DNA of 64,000 nucleotides from JTS-RE37 sp041743425. GTDB taxonomy: Bacteria > Bacteroidota > Bacteroidia > Flavobacteriales > Flavobacteriaceae. The notes beneath the pieces are model-generated. The model was not told where the DNA came from and made no database searches. It saw nothing but the letters and a program-made list of their open reading frames with translations. This document shows, piece after piece, positions 8,868-17,567 of the stretch. The DNA lies in the NCBI GenBank assembly GCA_041743425.1, contig JBGTMS010000002.1, positions 16,225 to 80,224 on the forward strand, read 5' to 3'. The position numbers and the translations under genes were made by a program. The stretch's first letter is position 1. Each line of letters opens with the position of its first letter.

Positions 8868-10199
8868 ATGTTCGACAATTTAAGTGAAAAATTAGATAAG
8901 GCACTCCATGTTCTTAAAGGACATGGACAGATCACTGAGATCAACGTTGCAGAAACTACCAAGGAAGTCAGACGGGCCCTCCTCGATGCCGATGTGAACT
9001 TTAAAACGGCCAAGGAGTTTACAAATAAAGTTCGGGATAAGGCACTTGGGCAAAATGTGCTTACTACCCTTCAGCCGGGGCAATTAATGATAAAGATTGT
9101 CAAGGATGAGCTAACCCAGCTCATGGGTGGGGAGAGTGAAGGGATCAATTTATCTGCCAATCCCTCTGTAATTCTAATGTCGGGGTTACAGGGATCCGGA
9201 AAGACCACTTTTTCAGGAAAACTGGCCCTTTACCTTAAGACAAAAAAATCAAAGCACCCACTCCTTGTAGCTTGCGATGTGTATCGACCTGCGGCCATAG
9301 ACCAGTTGCATGTCGTAGGGGAACAGGTAGGTGTGCCGGTATATTCAGACAAGGAAAATACAGATCCCGTTTCGCTGGCTAAGGCCGGCGTTGCCTATGC
9401 CAGGACGCATGGGCACAACTGCGTTATTATCGATACGGCAGGGCGCCTTGCTGTCGATCAGCAAATGATGACGGAGATCTCAAATATCAGGGATGCGGTA
9501 CAGCCTCAGGAAACACTCTTTGTTGTGGATGCCATGACTGGCCAGGATGCCGTCAACACCGCCAAGGCATTCAATGAAATTCTCAATTTTGACGGGGTTA
9601 TTCTGACTAAACTCGATGGGGATACACGTGGGGGCGCGGCTATTTCCATCAAATCAGTTGTTGATAAACCGATCAAGTTTATAGGAACCGGAGAGAAAAT
9701 GGATGCCATAGACGTTTTCCATCCGGCCAGGATGGCAGATCGCATCCTGGGTATGGGCGATGTTATATCCCTGGTCGAGCGGGCACAGGAACAATTTGAT
9801 GAGGATGCGGCACGAAAAATTCAAAAAAAGATTGCCAAAAACCAGTTTGGTTTTGATGATTTCTTAAGTCAGATCCAGCAAATCAAGAAAATGGGAAGTA
9901 TGAAGGACCTTATGGGTATGATCCCCGGAGCGGGAAAGGCCCTCAAAGGACTTGATATTGATGACGATGCATTTAAGCATATTGAAGCCATGATCCATTC
10001 AATGACTCCTGATGAACGCAGCTTGCCCTCAAAGCTGAATGCATCCAGAAAAAAACGGATTGCCCAGGGTAGCGGGCGTAGCATCCAGGAGGTAAATCAG
10101 CTTCTTAAGCAATTTGATCAGATGGGAAAAATGATGAAGATGATGCAAGGGGGGGGAGGCAAGAAAATGATGCAAATGATGAGCGGATTGCGGCCATGA
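8868..10199 (+). CDS. ffh: signal recognition particle GTPase
   Basis: Protein component of the bacterial signal recognition particle; it binds 4.5S RNA and signal peptides of nascent membrane proteins and docks with FtsY. The order is an N domain (residues 1-95), then a G domain with P-loop GLQGSGKTT at 106-114, DTAGRLAVD, and TKLDGDTRGGAA, then a methionine-rich M domain (about 320-443) ending in repeated MKMM/KMMQMM motifs. The length of 443 is typical. It is followed after a putative terminator by folD, a gene order I recall from other flavobacteria. Confidence 0.98.
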   Translation: MFDNLSEKLDKALHVLKGHGQITEINVAETTKEVRRALLDADVNFKTAKEFTNKVRDKALGQNVLTTLQPGQLMIKIVKDELTQLMGGESEGINLSANPSVILMSGLQGSGKTTFSGKLALYLKTKKSKHPLLVACDVYRPAAIDQLHVVGEQVGVPVYSDKENTDPVSLAKAGVAYARTHGHNCVIIDTAGRLAVDQQMMTEISNIRDAVQPQETLFVVDAMTGQDAVNTAKAFNEILNFDGVILTKLDGDTRGGAAISIKSVVDKPIKFIGTGEKMDAIDVFHPARMADRILGMGDVISLVERAQEQFDEDAARKIQKKIAKNQFGFDDFLSQIQQIKKMGSMKDLMGMIPGAGKALKGLDIDDDAFKHIEAMIHSMTPDERSLPSKLNASRKKRIAQGSGRSIQEVNQLLKQFDQMGKMMKMMQGGGGKKMMQMMSGLRP

Positions 10200-10243
10200 T
10201 TCAGATTCCGGAACGCTGCGACAACAACATAAGACCAATCAGG

Positions 10244-10276
10244 GCCCGCCTATGGGATAGGACACCGGGGCTTTTT
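10244..10276 (+). terminator. putative terminator between ffh and folD
   Basis: Inner stem CCTAT/ATAGG with a GGG loop (10249-10261) is extended, after a four-base bulge, by a GC-rich outer stem (10244-10248 with 10266-10271). TTTTT follows immediately at 10272-10276. A rho-independent terminator or attenuator for ffh is the simplest reading. Confidence 0.45.
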
Positions 10277-10293
10277 AGATAGTGTGAAAATAT

Positions 10294-11178
10294 ATGGAAT
10301 TACTTGATGGTACCAAAATAGCCAATCAGATTAAGGATGAAATAGCTGCGGAGGTAGCCAAAATGAAGGAAAGGGGAGAAAAGGTACCTCACCTGGCGGC
10401 GGTAATAGTTGGCAATGACGGCGCCAGCCTTACCTACGTGGGAAGCAAGGTAAAGGCATGTGAACGTGTTGGTTTTGAATCTACCTTACTACGGATGCCC
10501 AGTACCACTTCTGAAGAAGAATTGTTGCGTAGGATCGGAGAACTTAACAGGGATGAGGCCATTGATGGATTTATCGTGCAACTCCCACTTCCGGAGCAGA
10601 TCAACACCCAGGCAGTTATCATGGCTGTTGACCCGGAAAAGGATGTAGATGGCTTTCACCCGACTAATTTTGGAAAAATGGCGCTGGATATGAGTACCTT
10701 CATTCCGGCTACTCCTTTCGGCATTCTGGAATTGCTGGAGCGGTATCAGGTAGAAACCAAAGGAAAACACACCGTAGTTATTGGGAGAAGTCATATCGTC
10801 GGCAGGCCAATGAGCATTCTGATGGGCAGAAAGGGGTGGCCGGGGAATTCAACCGTAACCCTAACCCATAGCCATACCAGGAACATTAACCAGATTATTT
10901 CACAGGCAGATATTGTCATTTCTGCCCTGGGAGTACCTCATTTTCTGAAAGCAGAAATGGTAAAAGATAATGCTGTTGTTATAGATGTAGGGATTACGCG
11001 TGTCGCAGATGAATCCAAACCGAAAGGCTACTATCTGACCGGAGATGTTGATTTCGAAAATGTCAGCAAAAAAGCATCCTACATTACCCCAGTTCCAGGT
11101 GGGGTAGGGCCAATGACCATCGCAATGTTGCTTAAAAATACGCTTCTTGCCCGTGAGAGGCACAGAAGCAGGGCCTAG
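10294..11178 (+). CDS. folD: bifunctional methylenetetrahydrofolate dehydrogenase / methenyltetrahydrofolate cyclohydrolase
   Basis: Cytosolic one-carbon enzyme converting 5,10-methylene-THF to 10-formyl-THF with NADP. Diagnostic motifs are present: the catalytic Y-x3-K in TYVGSKVKAC near residues 49-57, the KDVDGFHPTNFGKM motif (residues 112-125), the Rossmann GRSHIVGRPMSILM loop, and the C-terminal PVPGGVGPMTIAMLL signature. The length of 294 is normal. The preceding hairpin at 10244-10276 suggests that folD has its own start of transcription or is partly attenuated from ffh. Confidence 0.98.
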   Translation: MELLDGTKIANQIKDEIAAEVAKMKERGEKVPHLAAVIVGNDGASLTYVGSKVKACERVGFESTLLRMPSTTSEEELLRRIGELNRDEAIDGFIVQLPLPEQINTQAVIMAVDPEKDVDGFHPTNFGKMALDMSTFIPATPFGILELLERYQVETKGKHTVVIGRSHIVGRPMSILMGRKGWPGNSTVTLTHSHTRNINQIISQADIVISALGVPHFLKAEMVKDNAVVIDVGITRVADESKPKGYYLTGDVDFENVSKKASYITPVPGGVGPMTIAMLLKNTLLARERHRSRA

Positions 11179-11182
11179 TTAT

Positions 11183-11338
11183 TTATGCCTGCAACTCAGT
11201 TTCCTCTTCATAAGGTAAACCCTGAATAGAATCCCGGGGAGTGATAATTTCCAAATCCTTATCTACTTCGTGATTCGTACAGGCTGATACTTCCAGTAAA
11301 GCCACTGTGAGCAGCACAATGTGCACAAACTTTTTCAT
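11183..11338 (-). CDS. small lipoprotein, 51 aa
   Basis: A short reverse-strand frame with an ATG at 11338 and TAA at 11183. The product starts MKKFVHIVLLTVALLEVSAC: two lysines, an 11-residue hydrophobic core and a lipobox-like VSAC with the cysteine at 20. The mature peptide of 32 residues is acidic (NHEVDKDLEII and LPYEEETELQA). The sequence features are those of a real SPII precursor rather than a chance frame. It is convergent with folD (5 bases between stops) and divergent from the esterase gene at 11456. No function can be assigned. It is too short for usual ORF cut-offs. Confidence 0.6.
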   Translation of the reverse strand: MKKFVHIVLLTVALLEVSACTNHEVDKDLEIITPRDSIQGLPYEEETELQA

Positions 11339-11404
11339 GTCTTCAGAATTTTAAGGATTCGGATGGTACCGGAGTATTAAAACGCTTCAAATATCCTTTT
11401 GTTA

Positions 11405-11435
11405 TTTGGAGGCTTCCTGAAAAACTGTACCTTTT
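11405..11435 (+). promoter_or_regulatory. promoter of the esterase-like gene
   Basis: TTTG at 11405-11408, a spacer of exactly 19 bases, then TACCTTTT at 11428-11435 (seven of eight matches to TAnnTTTG, with a G directly after). The expected start of transcription near 11440 leaves a leader of about 15 bases. This is among the best full promoter matches in the window. Confidence 0.55.
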
Positions 11436-11455
11436 GATGAAAATCTCCAAATATT

Positions 11456-13192
11456 ATGAAAACCTGGTTCTTCCTGTTATTTGCAGTGATCATCCTGCTT
11501 GTCGCGTTTAAACCTTCCCTGCAACCACCACCTGATTTCACTATCCGGGTTTCTTTCCCTGAATCGGTAAAGGATCAGCCTATGGATGGCCGCCTGCTAC
11601 TTCTGCTCTCCACTAATCCGGAAGAGGAGCCACGCTTTCAGATTAATGATGGTCTGAAAACACAAATGATCTTCGGGAAAAATGTTGAGTCTATGAAACC
11701 CGGAACCGAACAGTTATTCGGAGGAGAGATTCCCGGATTTCCGTATCAAAACCTTAAAGAAGTACCTCCCGGAGAATATTATGTTCAGGCTTTATTGCAT
11801 CGGTATGAGACCTTTCATCTGGCCAGCGGCCAGACGGTTAAACTTCCTATGGATGACGGTGAAGGCCAGCAATGGAACAGATCTCCTGGTAACCTTTACA
11901 GCAAGCCCTTCAAAATGACCATCACCAAAGACGGTGTCGTTGATGTAAAAGTAGTAATGGATCAGGTAATACCTCCGATTGCAGAACCGATAGATACCGA
12001 ATGGATCAAGCATCTTAAATTAAAATCTGAGAAATTGTCTGAATTCTGGGGACGTGATATATATCTGGGAGCCCATGTACTTCTGCCTAAAGGATTTAAA
12101 GAGCATCCGGAAGCCAGATATCCACTAATGGTGTTTCATGGCCATTTTCCGTCGGATTTCAGTGGCTTCAGGACGACGCCTCCGGATCCGGCGATGAAGC
12201 CTGAATATTCTGATCGCTTTGGCGTTGAGGGATATAATATTTTAGAACAACAGGAGGCCTATAACTTCTATAAGCGCTGGAACGAACCGGATTTTCCCCG
12301 ATTTATTATTATTGAAGTTCAACACCCGACACCTTATTACGACGATTCGTATGCTGTGAATTCTGCCAATCAGGGCCCCTATGGAGATGCCATTACGTAC
12401 GAACTGATACCCTTTATAGAGAAAAAATTCAGGGGAATCGGAGAAGGCTGGGCACGTTTTCTTTATGGAGGCTCAACCGGAGGCTGGGAGGCTCTTGCAG
12501 TGCAGGTGCAATACCCCGATGAATACAACGGCTGTTTTGCAGCCTGCCCGGATCCCATCGATTTCCGTGCCTATTGCCTGACCAATATCTATGATGATAA
12601 GAATGCCTATTACTACGAAAGTGAGCATAAGAAAATCGAAGTTCCAAGTCACAGGGATCAGTTGGGCCAGGTACAGAGTACGTTAAGGGAAGGAAATCAA
12701 CTGGAACTGGTCCTTGGAGATAAAAGCCGTTCCGGACAACAATGGGATATATGGGAAGCTACCTATTCCCCGCAGGGAAAGGATGGATACCCTCAAAGGA
12801 TCTGGGACAAGAAGACAGGGGTTATAGATCCAAAGGTGGCTCAGTACTGGAAAGAAAATTTTGATCTTCGTTATATATTAGAGCGGGACTGGGATAAGCT
12901 GGGAGAAAAGTTGAAAGGCAAGATTCATATCTATTGCGGCGATATGGATAATTATTATCTCAATAACGCGGTATATCTTATGGAAGACTTTCTGGAGAAA
13001 ACGGCTGATCCATACTATGAAGGCGAAGTGCTTTACGGTGATCGGGCGGAACATTGCTGGAACGGAGATCCCGAACTTCCAAATCATATTACCCGTCTGC
13101 GATATAATAGTATGTATGTTCCGAAAATCATGAAAAGAATTGCGGAGTCTGCGCCGGAAGGAGCGGATCTTAAAAGCTGGAGGTATCAGTAA
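11456..13192 (+). CDS. secreted alpha/beta-hydrolase, putative esterase (EstD/Esterase_phd-like)
   Basis: A 578-residue exported protein: the N-terminus MKTWFFLLFAVIILLVAF is a signal peptide or anchor. An N-terminal beta domain (about 25-170) precedes an alpha/beta-hydrolase domain. There the nucleophile elbow is FLYGGSTGGWEA with the serine between two glycine pairs, and HGHFPSDF supplies an oxyanion-type strand. The late aspartate is likely in HIYCGDMDNYYLNNA and the histidine in DRAEHCWNGD. Such proteins are annotated as putative esterases, often near carbohydrate-active genes. The GH43 lipoprotein gene follows after 225 bases with its own possible promoter. The substrate is unknown. Confidence 0.75.
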   Translation: MKTWFFLLFAVIILLVAFKPSLQPPPDFTIRVSFPESVKDQPMDGRLLLLLSTNPEEEPRFQINDGLKTQMIFGKNVESMKPGTEQLFGGEIPGFPYQNLKEVPPGEYYVQALLHRYETFHLASGQTVKLPMDDGEGQQWNRSPGNLYSKPFKMTITKDGVVDVKVVMDQVIPPIAEPIDTEWIKHLKLKSEKLSEFWGRDIYLGAHVLLPKGFKEHPEARYPLMVFHGHFPSDFSGFRTTPPDPAMKPEYSDRFGVEGYNILEQQEAYNFYKRWNEPDFPRFIIIEVQHPTPYYDDSYAVNSANQGPYGDAITYELIPFIEKKFRGIGEGWARFLYGGSTGGWEALAVQVQYPDEYNGCFAACPDPIDFRAYCLTNIYDDKNAYYYESEHKKIEVPSHRDQLGQVQSTLREGNQLELVLGDKSRSGQQWDIWEATYSPQGKDGYPQRIWDKKTGVIDPKVAQYWKENFDLRYILERDWDKLGEKLKGKIHIYCGDMDNYYLNNAVYLMEDFLEKTADPYYEGEVLYGDRAEHCWNGDPELPNHITRLRYNSMYVPKIMKRIAESAPEGADLKSWRYQ

Positions 13193-13229
13193 GGTTACAG
13201 TTTTAAAAGTGACTTTTCAAGGGATTGTT

Positions 13230-13237
13230 TACTTTTG
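13230..13237 (+). promoter_or_regulatory. possible -7 element (TACTTTTG) upstream of the GH43 gene
   Basis: Perfect TAnnTTTG octamer in the 225-base gap, with only a T-rich TTTT about 25 bases upstream instead of TTTG. The leader to the ATG at 13418 would be about 175 bases, so this is a weak call. Confidence 0.25.
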
Positions 13238-13417
13238 AACCTTGTTCTCTCTGGCTCTGCTAGTAGATTCCCTGTGAGGCCATGCTACTGATAACAAACC
13301 ATCACAAAGGAAATGGCGGCGTAAAGACAATTCCTTTAGTCGGTGAAATCTTGAGAATACCGATTATATTGGCGGGATATTGCAGCCAGGAAATCGCCAT
13401 AACCATAAGTACCTGTT

Positions 13418-14455
13418 ATGAAATTACAATTTATCCTCGGCTTTTTTATCCTGCTTACGTTTGGATGCAGGGAAACCCGTAAGGATTCGGTCAAAACGGA
13501 ACAATCTGCCCTTAATTCAGGTAATCCCTTATTTGAAGGATGGTATGCCGATCCCGAAGGAGTGGTTTTCGATAGCACCTTCTGGATTTATCCCACCTAT
13601 TCCGCGTCCTATGAAAAGCAGGTTTTTATGGATGCCTTTTCATCCCGCGACCTGGTGCATTGGGAAAAGCATGAGCGCATCCTTGATACCTCCAACATCA
13701 AGTGGGCGCGTCAGGCGCTCTGGGCACCCAGCATTATTCAAAAAGAAGACCAATACTTTCTTTTTTTCGGAGCCAACGATATTCAGCGACCCGGCCGAGA
13801 CTCCTATGATCCCAATAATGACATCAATCATTTTGGTGGAATAGGTGTGGGTATTTCGGATCATCCTGCGGGACCTTTTAAGGACTATCTGGGGAAACCC
13901 CTCATTTCAGACTTTCACAATGACGCCCAACCCATTGATCAGTTTGTATTCAGGGATACAGATGATACTTATTATATGTTCTATGGCGGATGGGGGCATT
14001 GCAATATCGGCGTACTCAATGAGGACTTCACAGGATTTGTACCCTGGGAGGATGGTGCTTTGTTCAGGGAGATCACCCCGGAGGGTTATGTTGAGGGCCC
14101 GTTTATGTTTAAACGCAACGGGACGTATTATTTTATGTGGTCCGAAGGAAATTGGACAGATGGGAGTTATAAGGTAGTCTATGCTATGTCAGACAAAGCT
14201 ACCGGTCCTTTTCGGCCCATTGGCACCGTCCTGGACTCGGATGAAAAAATCGCCACAGGTGCGGGACATCATTCTGTCATCCGCCTTCCCCAAAGCGATA
14301 TCTGGTACATAGTATATCACAGACGGCCTATTCCCAATGAGGATAGGGACCATCGGGTCAGCTGTATGGACAAGATGGAATTTAATACCGACGGAACCAT
14401 TAAAAAAATCGTGATGACGTTTAAGGGCGTCCCACAATACAATGGCAATCCCTGA
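13418..14455 (+). CDS. glycoside hydrolase family 43-like lipoprotein
   Basis: Exported five-bladed beta-propeller glycosidase. The signal peptide MKLQFILGFFILLTFGC has a lipobox cysteine at 17. The GH43 catalytic triad candidates are visible: the aspartate in EGWYADPEGVVF, the pKa-modulating aspartate in HNDAQPIDQFVF, and the general-acid glutamate in YVEGPFMFKR. Blade repeats such as YYMFYGGWGH and YYFMWSEGNW fit the fold. At 345 residues it is a single-domain enzyme. The likely substrates are alpha-L-arabinofuranosides, beta-xylosides or a galactan; specificity cannot be read from sequence. It follows the esterase gene, suggesting a small carbohydrate-processing pair. Confidence 0.82.
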   Translation: MKLQFILGFFILLTFGCRETRKDSVKTEQSALNSGNPLFEGWYADPEGVVFDSTFWIYPTYSASYEKQVFMDAFSSRDLVHWEKHERILDTSNIKWARQALWAPSIIQKEDQYFLFFGANDIQRPGRDSYDPNNDINHFGGIGVGISDHPAGPFKDYLGKPLISDFHNDAQPIDQFVFRDTDDTYYMFYGGWGHCNIGVLNEDFTGFVPWEDGALFREITPEGYVEGPFMFKRNGTYYFMWSEGNWTDGSYKVVYAMSDKATGPFRPIGTVLDSDEKIATGAGHHSVIRLPQSDIWYIVYHRRPIPNEDRDHRVSCMDKMEFNTDGTIKKIVMTFKGVPQYNGNP

Positions 14456-14470
14456 ATACCTTATCCGATT

Positions 14471-14896
14471 TTATTTGGCAAATATTTGCGTTGTGTCTTT
14501 GAAAGCCTTGAATTCGAGTGCATTTCCGGCCGGATCAAGGAAGAACATTGTCGCTTGTTCCCCAACGAGACCTTTGAACCGGATATAAGGTGCAATGACA
14601 AAATTGACTCCTCTCGATTCAAGATCTTTGGAGAATCCGTTAAAGGTTTCCCACGGAAGTACGACGCCGTAATGCGGAACGGGTACTTCATGACCATCCA
14701 CGGCGTTATGGTGTAGTTTTTGAGAAGCTGCCTTGGGTTTATAATGAATGACCAGCTGATGCCCGAATAGATTAAAATCGACCCAGTGGTCACTGCTCCG
14801 CCCTTCTTCGCACATCAAAATATCACGATAGAAGGTCCGGCATTCCTCCAGGTTATGCACCGGAATCGCAATATGAAATGGACTGATATTTTGCAT
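14471..14896 (-). CDS. VOC-family (glyoxalase/dioxygenase-fold) protein
   Basis: Small cytosolic metalloprotein of the vicinal-oxygen-chelate superfamily, 141 residues, two beta-alpha-beta-beta-beta modules. The first module begins FHIAIPVHNLEECRTFYRDI, which carries the first metal histidine. The second module contains VPHYGVVLPWETFNGFSKDL with another histidine, and the segment MFFLDPAGNALEFKAF supplies the terminal glutamate. The reaction is unknown (isomerase, dioxygenase or resistance type). It is probably co-transcribed with nothing; the adjacent alpha/beta-hydrolase upstream on the same strand is 40 bases away, so an operon is possible. Confidence 0.85.
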   Translation of the reverse strand: MQNISPFHIAIPVHNLEECRTFYRDILMCEEGRSSDHWVDFNLFGHQLVIHYKPKAASQKLHHNAVDGHEVPVPHYGVVLPWETFNGFSKDLESRGVNFVIAPYIRFKGLVGEQATMFFLDPAGNALEFKAFKDTTQIFAK

Positions 14897-14936
14897 AGAG
14901 CATCTCTTTAATAAAACTTTTAAAAATAAGGCTTTT

Positions 14937-15782
14937 CTAAGAATTTAAAAAATCCACTATATAGGTATTAACCTCCTCCTGATGCAGGGAATGTCCGAGG
15001 CCATGGGTCTTAATAAACCGGCTGTTATGCCATTTGGCATGAACCTTTTCCGATGCGGACACCGGACTGATGGTGTCCAGTTCGTCATGTATCAGCAAAC
15101 CCGATACGGCATTGGTTTCGACAAACAGTCCCGTTGAGAAGTCATCTATACCAAATTGAAACCTGCGGATAAAATAGGCGTTCAGGGCTTCATGTACCCG
15201 GGCATTATATCCCAGAATTTTTCGGTAGCGGCTCATGAGTTCTGACAGGTCGGCTGGAGCACCGATAGCTACGATTTTTTTGAGCGGGTTTTTGGGAAAC
15301 AGGTGTTGATGGTACAGAGCAGCCATGCCACCGACAGAATGTGCGACCACAAATTCCGGCCTGTGGTTAAGAATCATCTGTTGAATGCATTCAGAATACA
15401 AAAGTACATTGAAAGTGGTACCACCGGAAAATCCGTGGGCGGGGGCATCAAAAGCCACAATATTATATTCATGCTTCTGAAGTGAACCAATAAGATTTCG
15501 CCAGCGGAAGGTATTACTCTCCCAACCATGGATAAGTAAAACTGTTTTTTTGCTTCCTTTCCAGCGATACGTTTGAACAGGAATTCCCTGTATGCGCAGC
15601 ACCTCATCTTTCGCTCCCGTAAGATAGTCGTACTGATGTCTGAGGACCTTCCCCTTCCTGGGAGTGCAAAAAAGGCGAAAGGCCCTTTGTGCTGCCGTGC
15701 CAGGAGATACATAACTAAGTAGATTAAAATACTGACCATAGGCCAAAGGGAGGTATTTTTGGACCTTTTGTACCAGTTTCAT
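14937..15782 (-). CDS. alpha/beta-hydrolase
   Basis: Cytosolic serine hydrolase of 281 residues. The oxyanion region is LLIHGWESNTFRWRNL, the nucleophile elbow is VVAHSVGGMAALY, the acid is in LLIHDELDTISPVSASE and the catalytic histidine is in KTHGLGHSLHQEEV. All members of the triad are present and in order. There is no signal peptide. The start ATG at 15782 is the only good one. The gene precedes the VOC gene on the same strand. The substrate is unknown. Confidence 0.88.
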   Translation of the reverse strand: MKLVQKVQKYLPLAYGQYFNLLSYVSPGTAAQRAFRLFCTPRKGKVLRHQYDYLTGAKDEVLRIQGIPVQTYRWKGSKKTVLLIHGWESNTFRWRNLIGSLQKHEYNIVAFDAPAHGFSGGTTFNVLLYSECIQQMILNHRPEFVVAHSVGGMAALYHQHLFPKNPLKKIVAIGAPADLSELMSRYRKILGYNARVHEALNAYFIRRFQFGIDDFSTGLFVETNAVSGLLIHDELDTISPVSASEKVHAKWHNSRFIKTHGLGHSLHQEEVNTYIVDFLNS

Positions 15783-15856
15783 ATCAGGAAGGCTTTATAC
15801 CATTTCAGAAAGGAATAAAGGTAGGGCATAATTACAACAACAGAAAGCGTTTAGGG

Positions 15857-15895
15857 ATGCCGCCCGCAGTAAGAATGTCGGCCTGCAGGCGGCAT
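15857..15895 (-). terminator. hairpin downstream of the YitT-family gene
   Basis: An 8-bp GC-rich inverted repeat ATGCCGCC/GGCGGCAT (15857-15864 with 15888-15895), with additional inner GCAG/CTGC pairing. It lies 42 bases after the YitT stop on the reverse strand. The uninterrupted T run is on the plus-strand side (15901-15906), so the hairpin may work in either direction; for the minus-strand transcript the U tract is poor. Confidence 0.45.
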
Positions 15896-15936
15896 ATCGG
15901 TTTTTTGCCTGTTTAACTACACATGGTGGAGCAGGC

Positions 15937-16914
15937 CTAGCCTTTCATAGCCCTCTTTTTAATCATTCCGCCTTTAAGATCTTTGACAACGCCCATCACT
16001 ATAAAGGCCTTCTTATCTATTTTGTCAATCTCGGTGCTTAATCGGGCCAGTTCAAGCCTGGTTACCACCGTGTATATAATTTCGGTGGCACCCCTTTCCT
16101 TTCCGGAAACATCGTAACCTCGCTTTGCCTGTATCATCGTACAGGCCTTTTCCATGTTTTCAGTAAGCATGATTCGGAGTGCTTCATGCTTATCAGAAAT
16201 AATGGTCACTCCGATATATTCCTCCACCCCATCGACTACAAAATCTACCGTCTTGGCCGCAACGAGGTAGGTAAGAATGGCATATAAGGCGATTTCTATG
16301 GATAACAGGTAGGCGCCTGCGGAAAAGATGATAATATTGATCATCAAAAGTACATCTCCTACCGTAAGGTGCCACCTCCTGCTCAGGTGAATGGCCAGGA
16401 CCTCGGTGCCGTCAATCACGCCCCCCCCACGCATGCTCATTCCTATCCCCAGCCCAAGGAAGAATCCCCCAAAAACCGAAATGAGCAGCTTATCCGAGGT
16501 GATGGCGGGGTACGGAAAATAATGTACCACGATTGCCAGGGTCACAATGGCAAGCATACTTTTGAGGGCAAACTTCTTCCCGATAGTAGTAGCGCCCAGA
16601 ATAATGAATGGCAGGTTGACAAGAATGAGGAGCAGACCAAGCGATTGCTTGGTAATGACCTGAAGTAATAGAGACACACCCGTAGCTCCCCCATCTATAA
16701 AGGCATTCGGTAACAGGAAACCCTTGAGTCCGAAACCGGCTGAGAAAATCCCGATGGTGAGGAACAGAATTTCTCTGGCCAAATGTGAGGCTTCTACCTG
16801 ACCAGAACGCACCTCTTTTACCAGCTCCCTCTTGGATGGAACCGTATCGCCTTTTTTATGCTGGAATTTTTTCCTGGCACGCTGAACGAGGATATACTGA
16901 AGGAATGGATTCAT
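15937..16914 (-). CDS. YitT family membrane protein (DUF161/DUF2179)
   Basis: Inner-membrane protein with an N-terminal cytosolic extension (about 50 residues, basic), five or so membrane helices between residues 50 and 220 (for example LLLILVNLPFIILGAT and LAIVTLAIVVHYF), and a C-terminal soluble DUF2179 domain (VDFVVDGVEEYIGVTII to KKAFIVMGVVKDLKGG). This is the standard YitT architecture and length (325). The biochemical role of the family is not established. The start is the ATG at 16914; a TTG codon directly upstream is also in frame. Confidence 0.92.
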   Translation of the reverse strand: MNPFLQYILVQRARKKFQHKKGDTVPSKRELVKEVRSGQVEASHLAREILFLTIGIFSAGFGLKGFLLPNAFIDGGATGVSLLLQVITKQSLGLLLILVNLPFIILGATTIGKKFALKSMLAIVTLAIVVHYFPYPAITSDKLLISVFGGFFLGLGIGMSMRGGGVIDGTEVLAIHLSRRWHLTVGDVLLMINIIIFSAGAYLLSIEIALYAILTYLVAAKTVDFVVDGVEEYIGVTIISDKHEALRIMLTENMEKACTMIQAKRGYDVSGKERGATEIIYTVVTRLELARLSTEIDKIDKKAFIVMGVVKDLKGGMIKKRAMKG

Positions 16915-16946
16915 CAATTTCTATTTGAACAGGAAAAAAGGCAGGG

Positions 16947-17495
16947 TTAATCCCAACTCACCATCATGTATTTGATGCGCGCCTTATCGGGGATTTGTAC
17001 AGCTTCAATATTGGTGCTGCCCACATAGCGCAGACTGGCTGGCAGTTCCTCCTTACTGATGGTAAAATATACATCGCTTTTCTGGATAAAAATAATCACA
17101 TTGTTTCTCGAGGTCACAATTTTACCAATAGGAAGTTTATCCTTTATATCCTTGAACGTACTCTTCAGGGTAATGCCATTTTCAGTAGTGTAACGCGGAT
17201 CATGGATTCGGATATTCGCAATTTTGGGAATACTGTCCTCACTGGTGGTGAAGGTAAGCAGCTGCGCCCCCCCCTTCTCGAAAATATGAATGGTTCGTGA
17301 TTGCAAACTGCCCTGAAACCGCGCGCTGTCATTTACAACGGAATCCCCCTCATAAACTTTGCTGAGGTTGGCCACTGCTTCGTGACGCTTCAGTTTGCCC
17401 ACGCTTTCCCTGCTGATAAGGAAAGTATTTTCTTTTTCTTCCACACAGCTGCTTAAAATAAAGAGGACAATAATTATTGAAATCGGGTATCTCAT
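16947..17495 (-). CDS. hypothetical lipoprotein
   Basis: Starting at the ATG at 17495 the product begins MRYPISIIIVLFILSSC, a clean SPII signal with the lipidated cysteine at 17; the frame is open upstream to 17534 but that would bury the signal. The mature part (about 165 residues) is rich in beta strands (RTIHIFEKGGAQLLTFTTS; VIIFIQKSDVYFTISKEEL) with no recognised catalytic motif. It is transcribed toward the YitT gene, 32 bases away, and may be in one operon with it. I do not recognise the family. Confidence 0.7.
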   Translation of the reverse strand: MRYPISIIIVLFILSSCVEEKENTFLISRESVGKLKRHEAVANLSKVYEGDSVVNDSARFQGSLQSRTIHIFEKGGAQLLTFTTSEDSIPKIANIRIHDPRYTTENGITLKSTFKDIKDKLPIGKIVTSRNNVIIFIQKSDVYFTISKEELPASLRYVGSTNIEAVQIPDKARIKYMMVSWD

Positions 17496-17567
17496 AGATC
17501 TTTTCCGTAATAAAGAATTTAAATATGAAAGCATGAACGGATGAAGTATTTAAATTCACACCACCCT

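Noticed and set aside
10200..10293. Possible riboswitch or small RNA between ffh and folD
   Set aside because: The structure is better explained as a short terminator hairpin followed by TTTTT; no conserved riboswitch core could be recognised.
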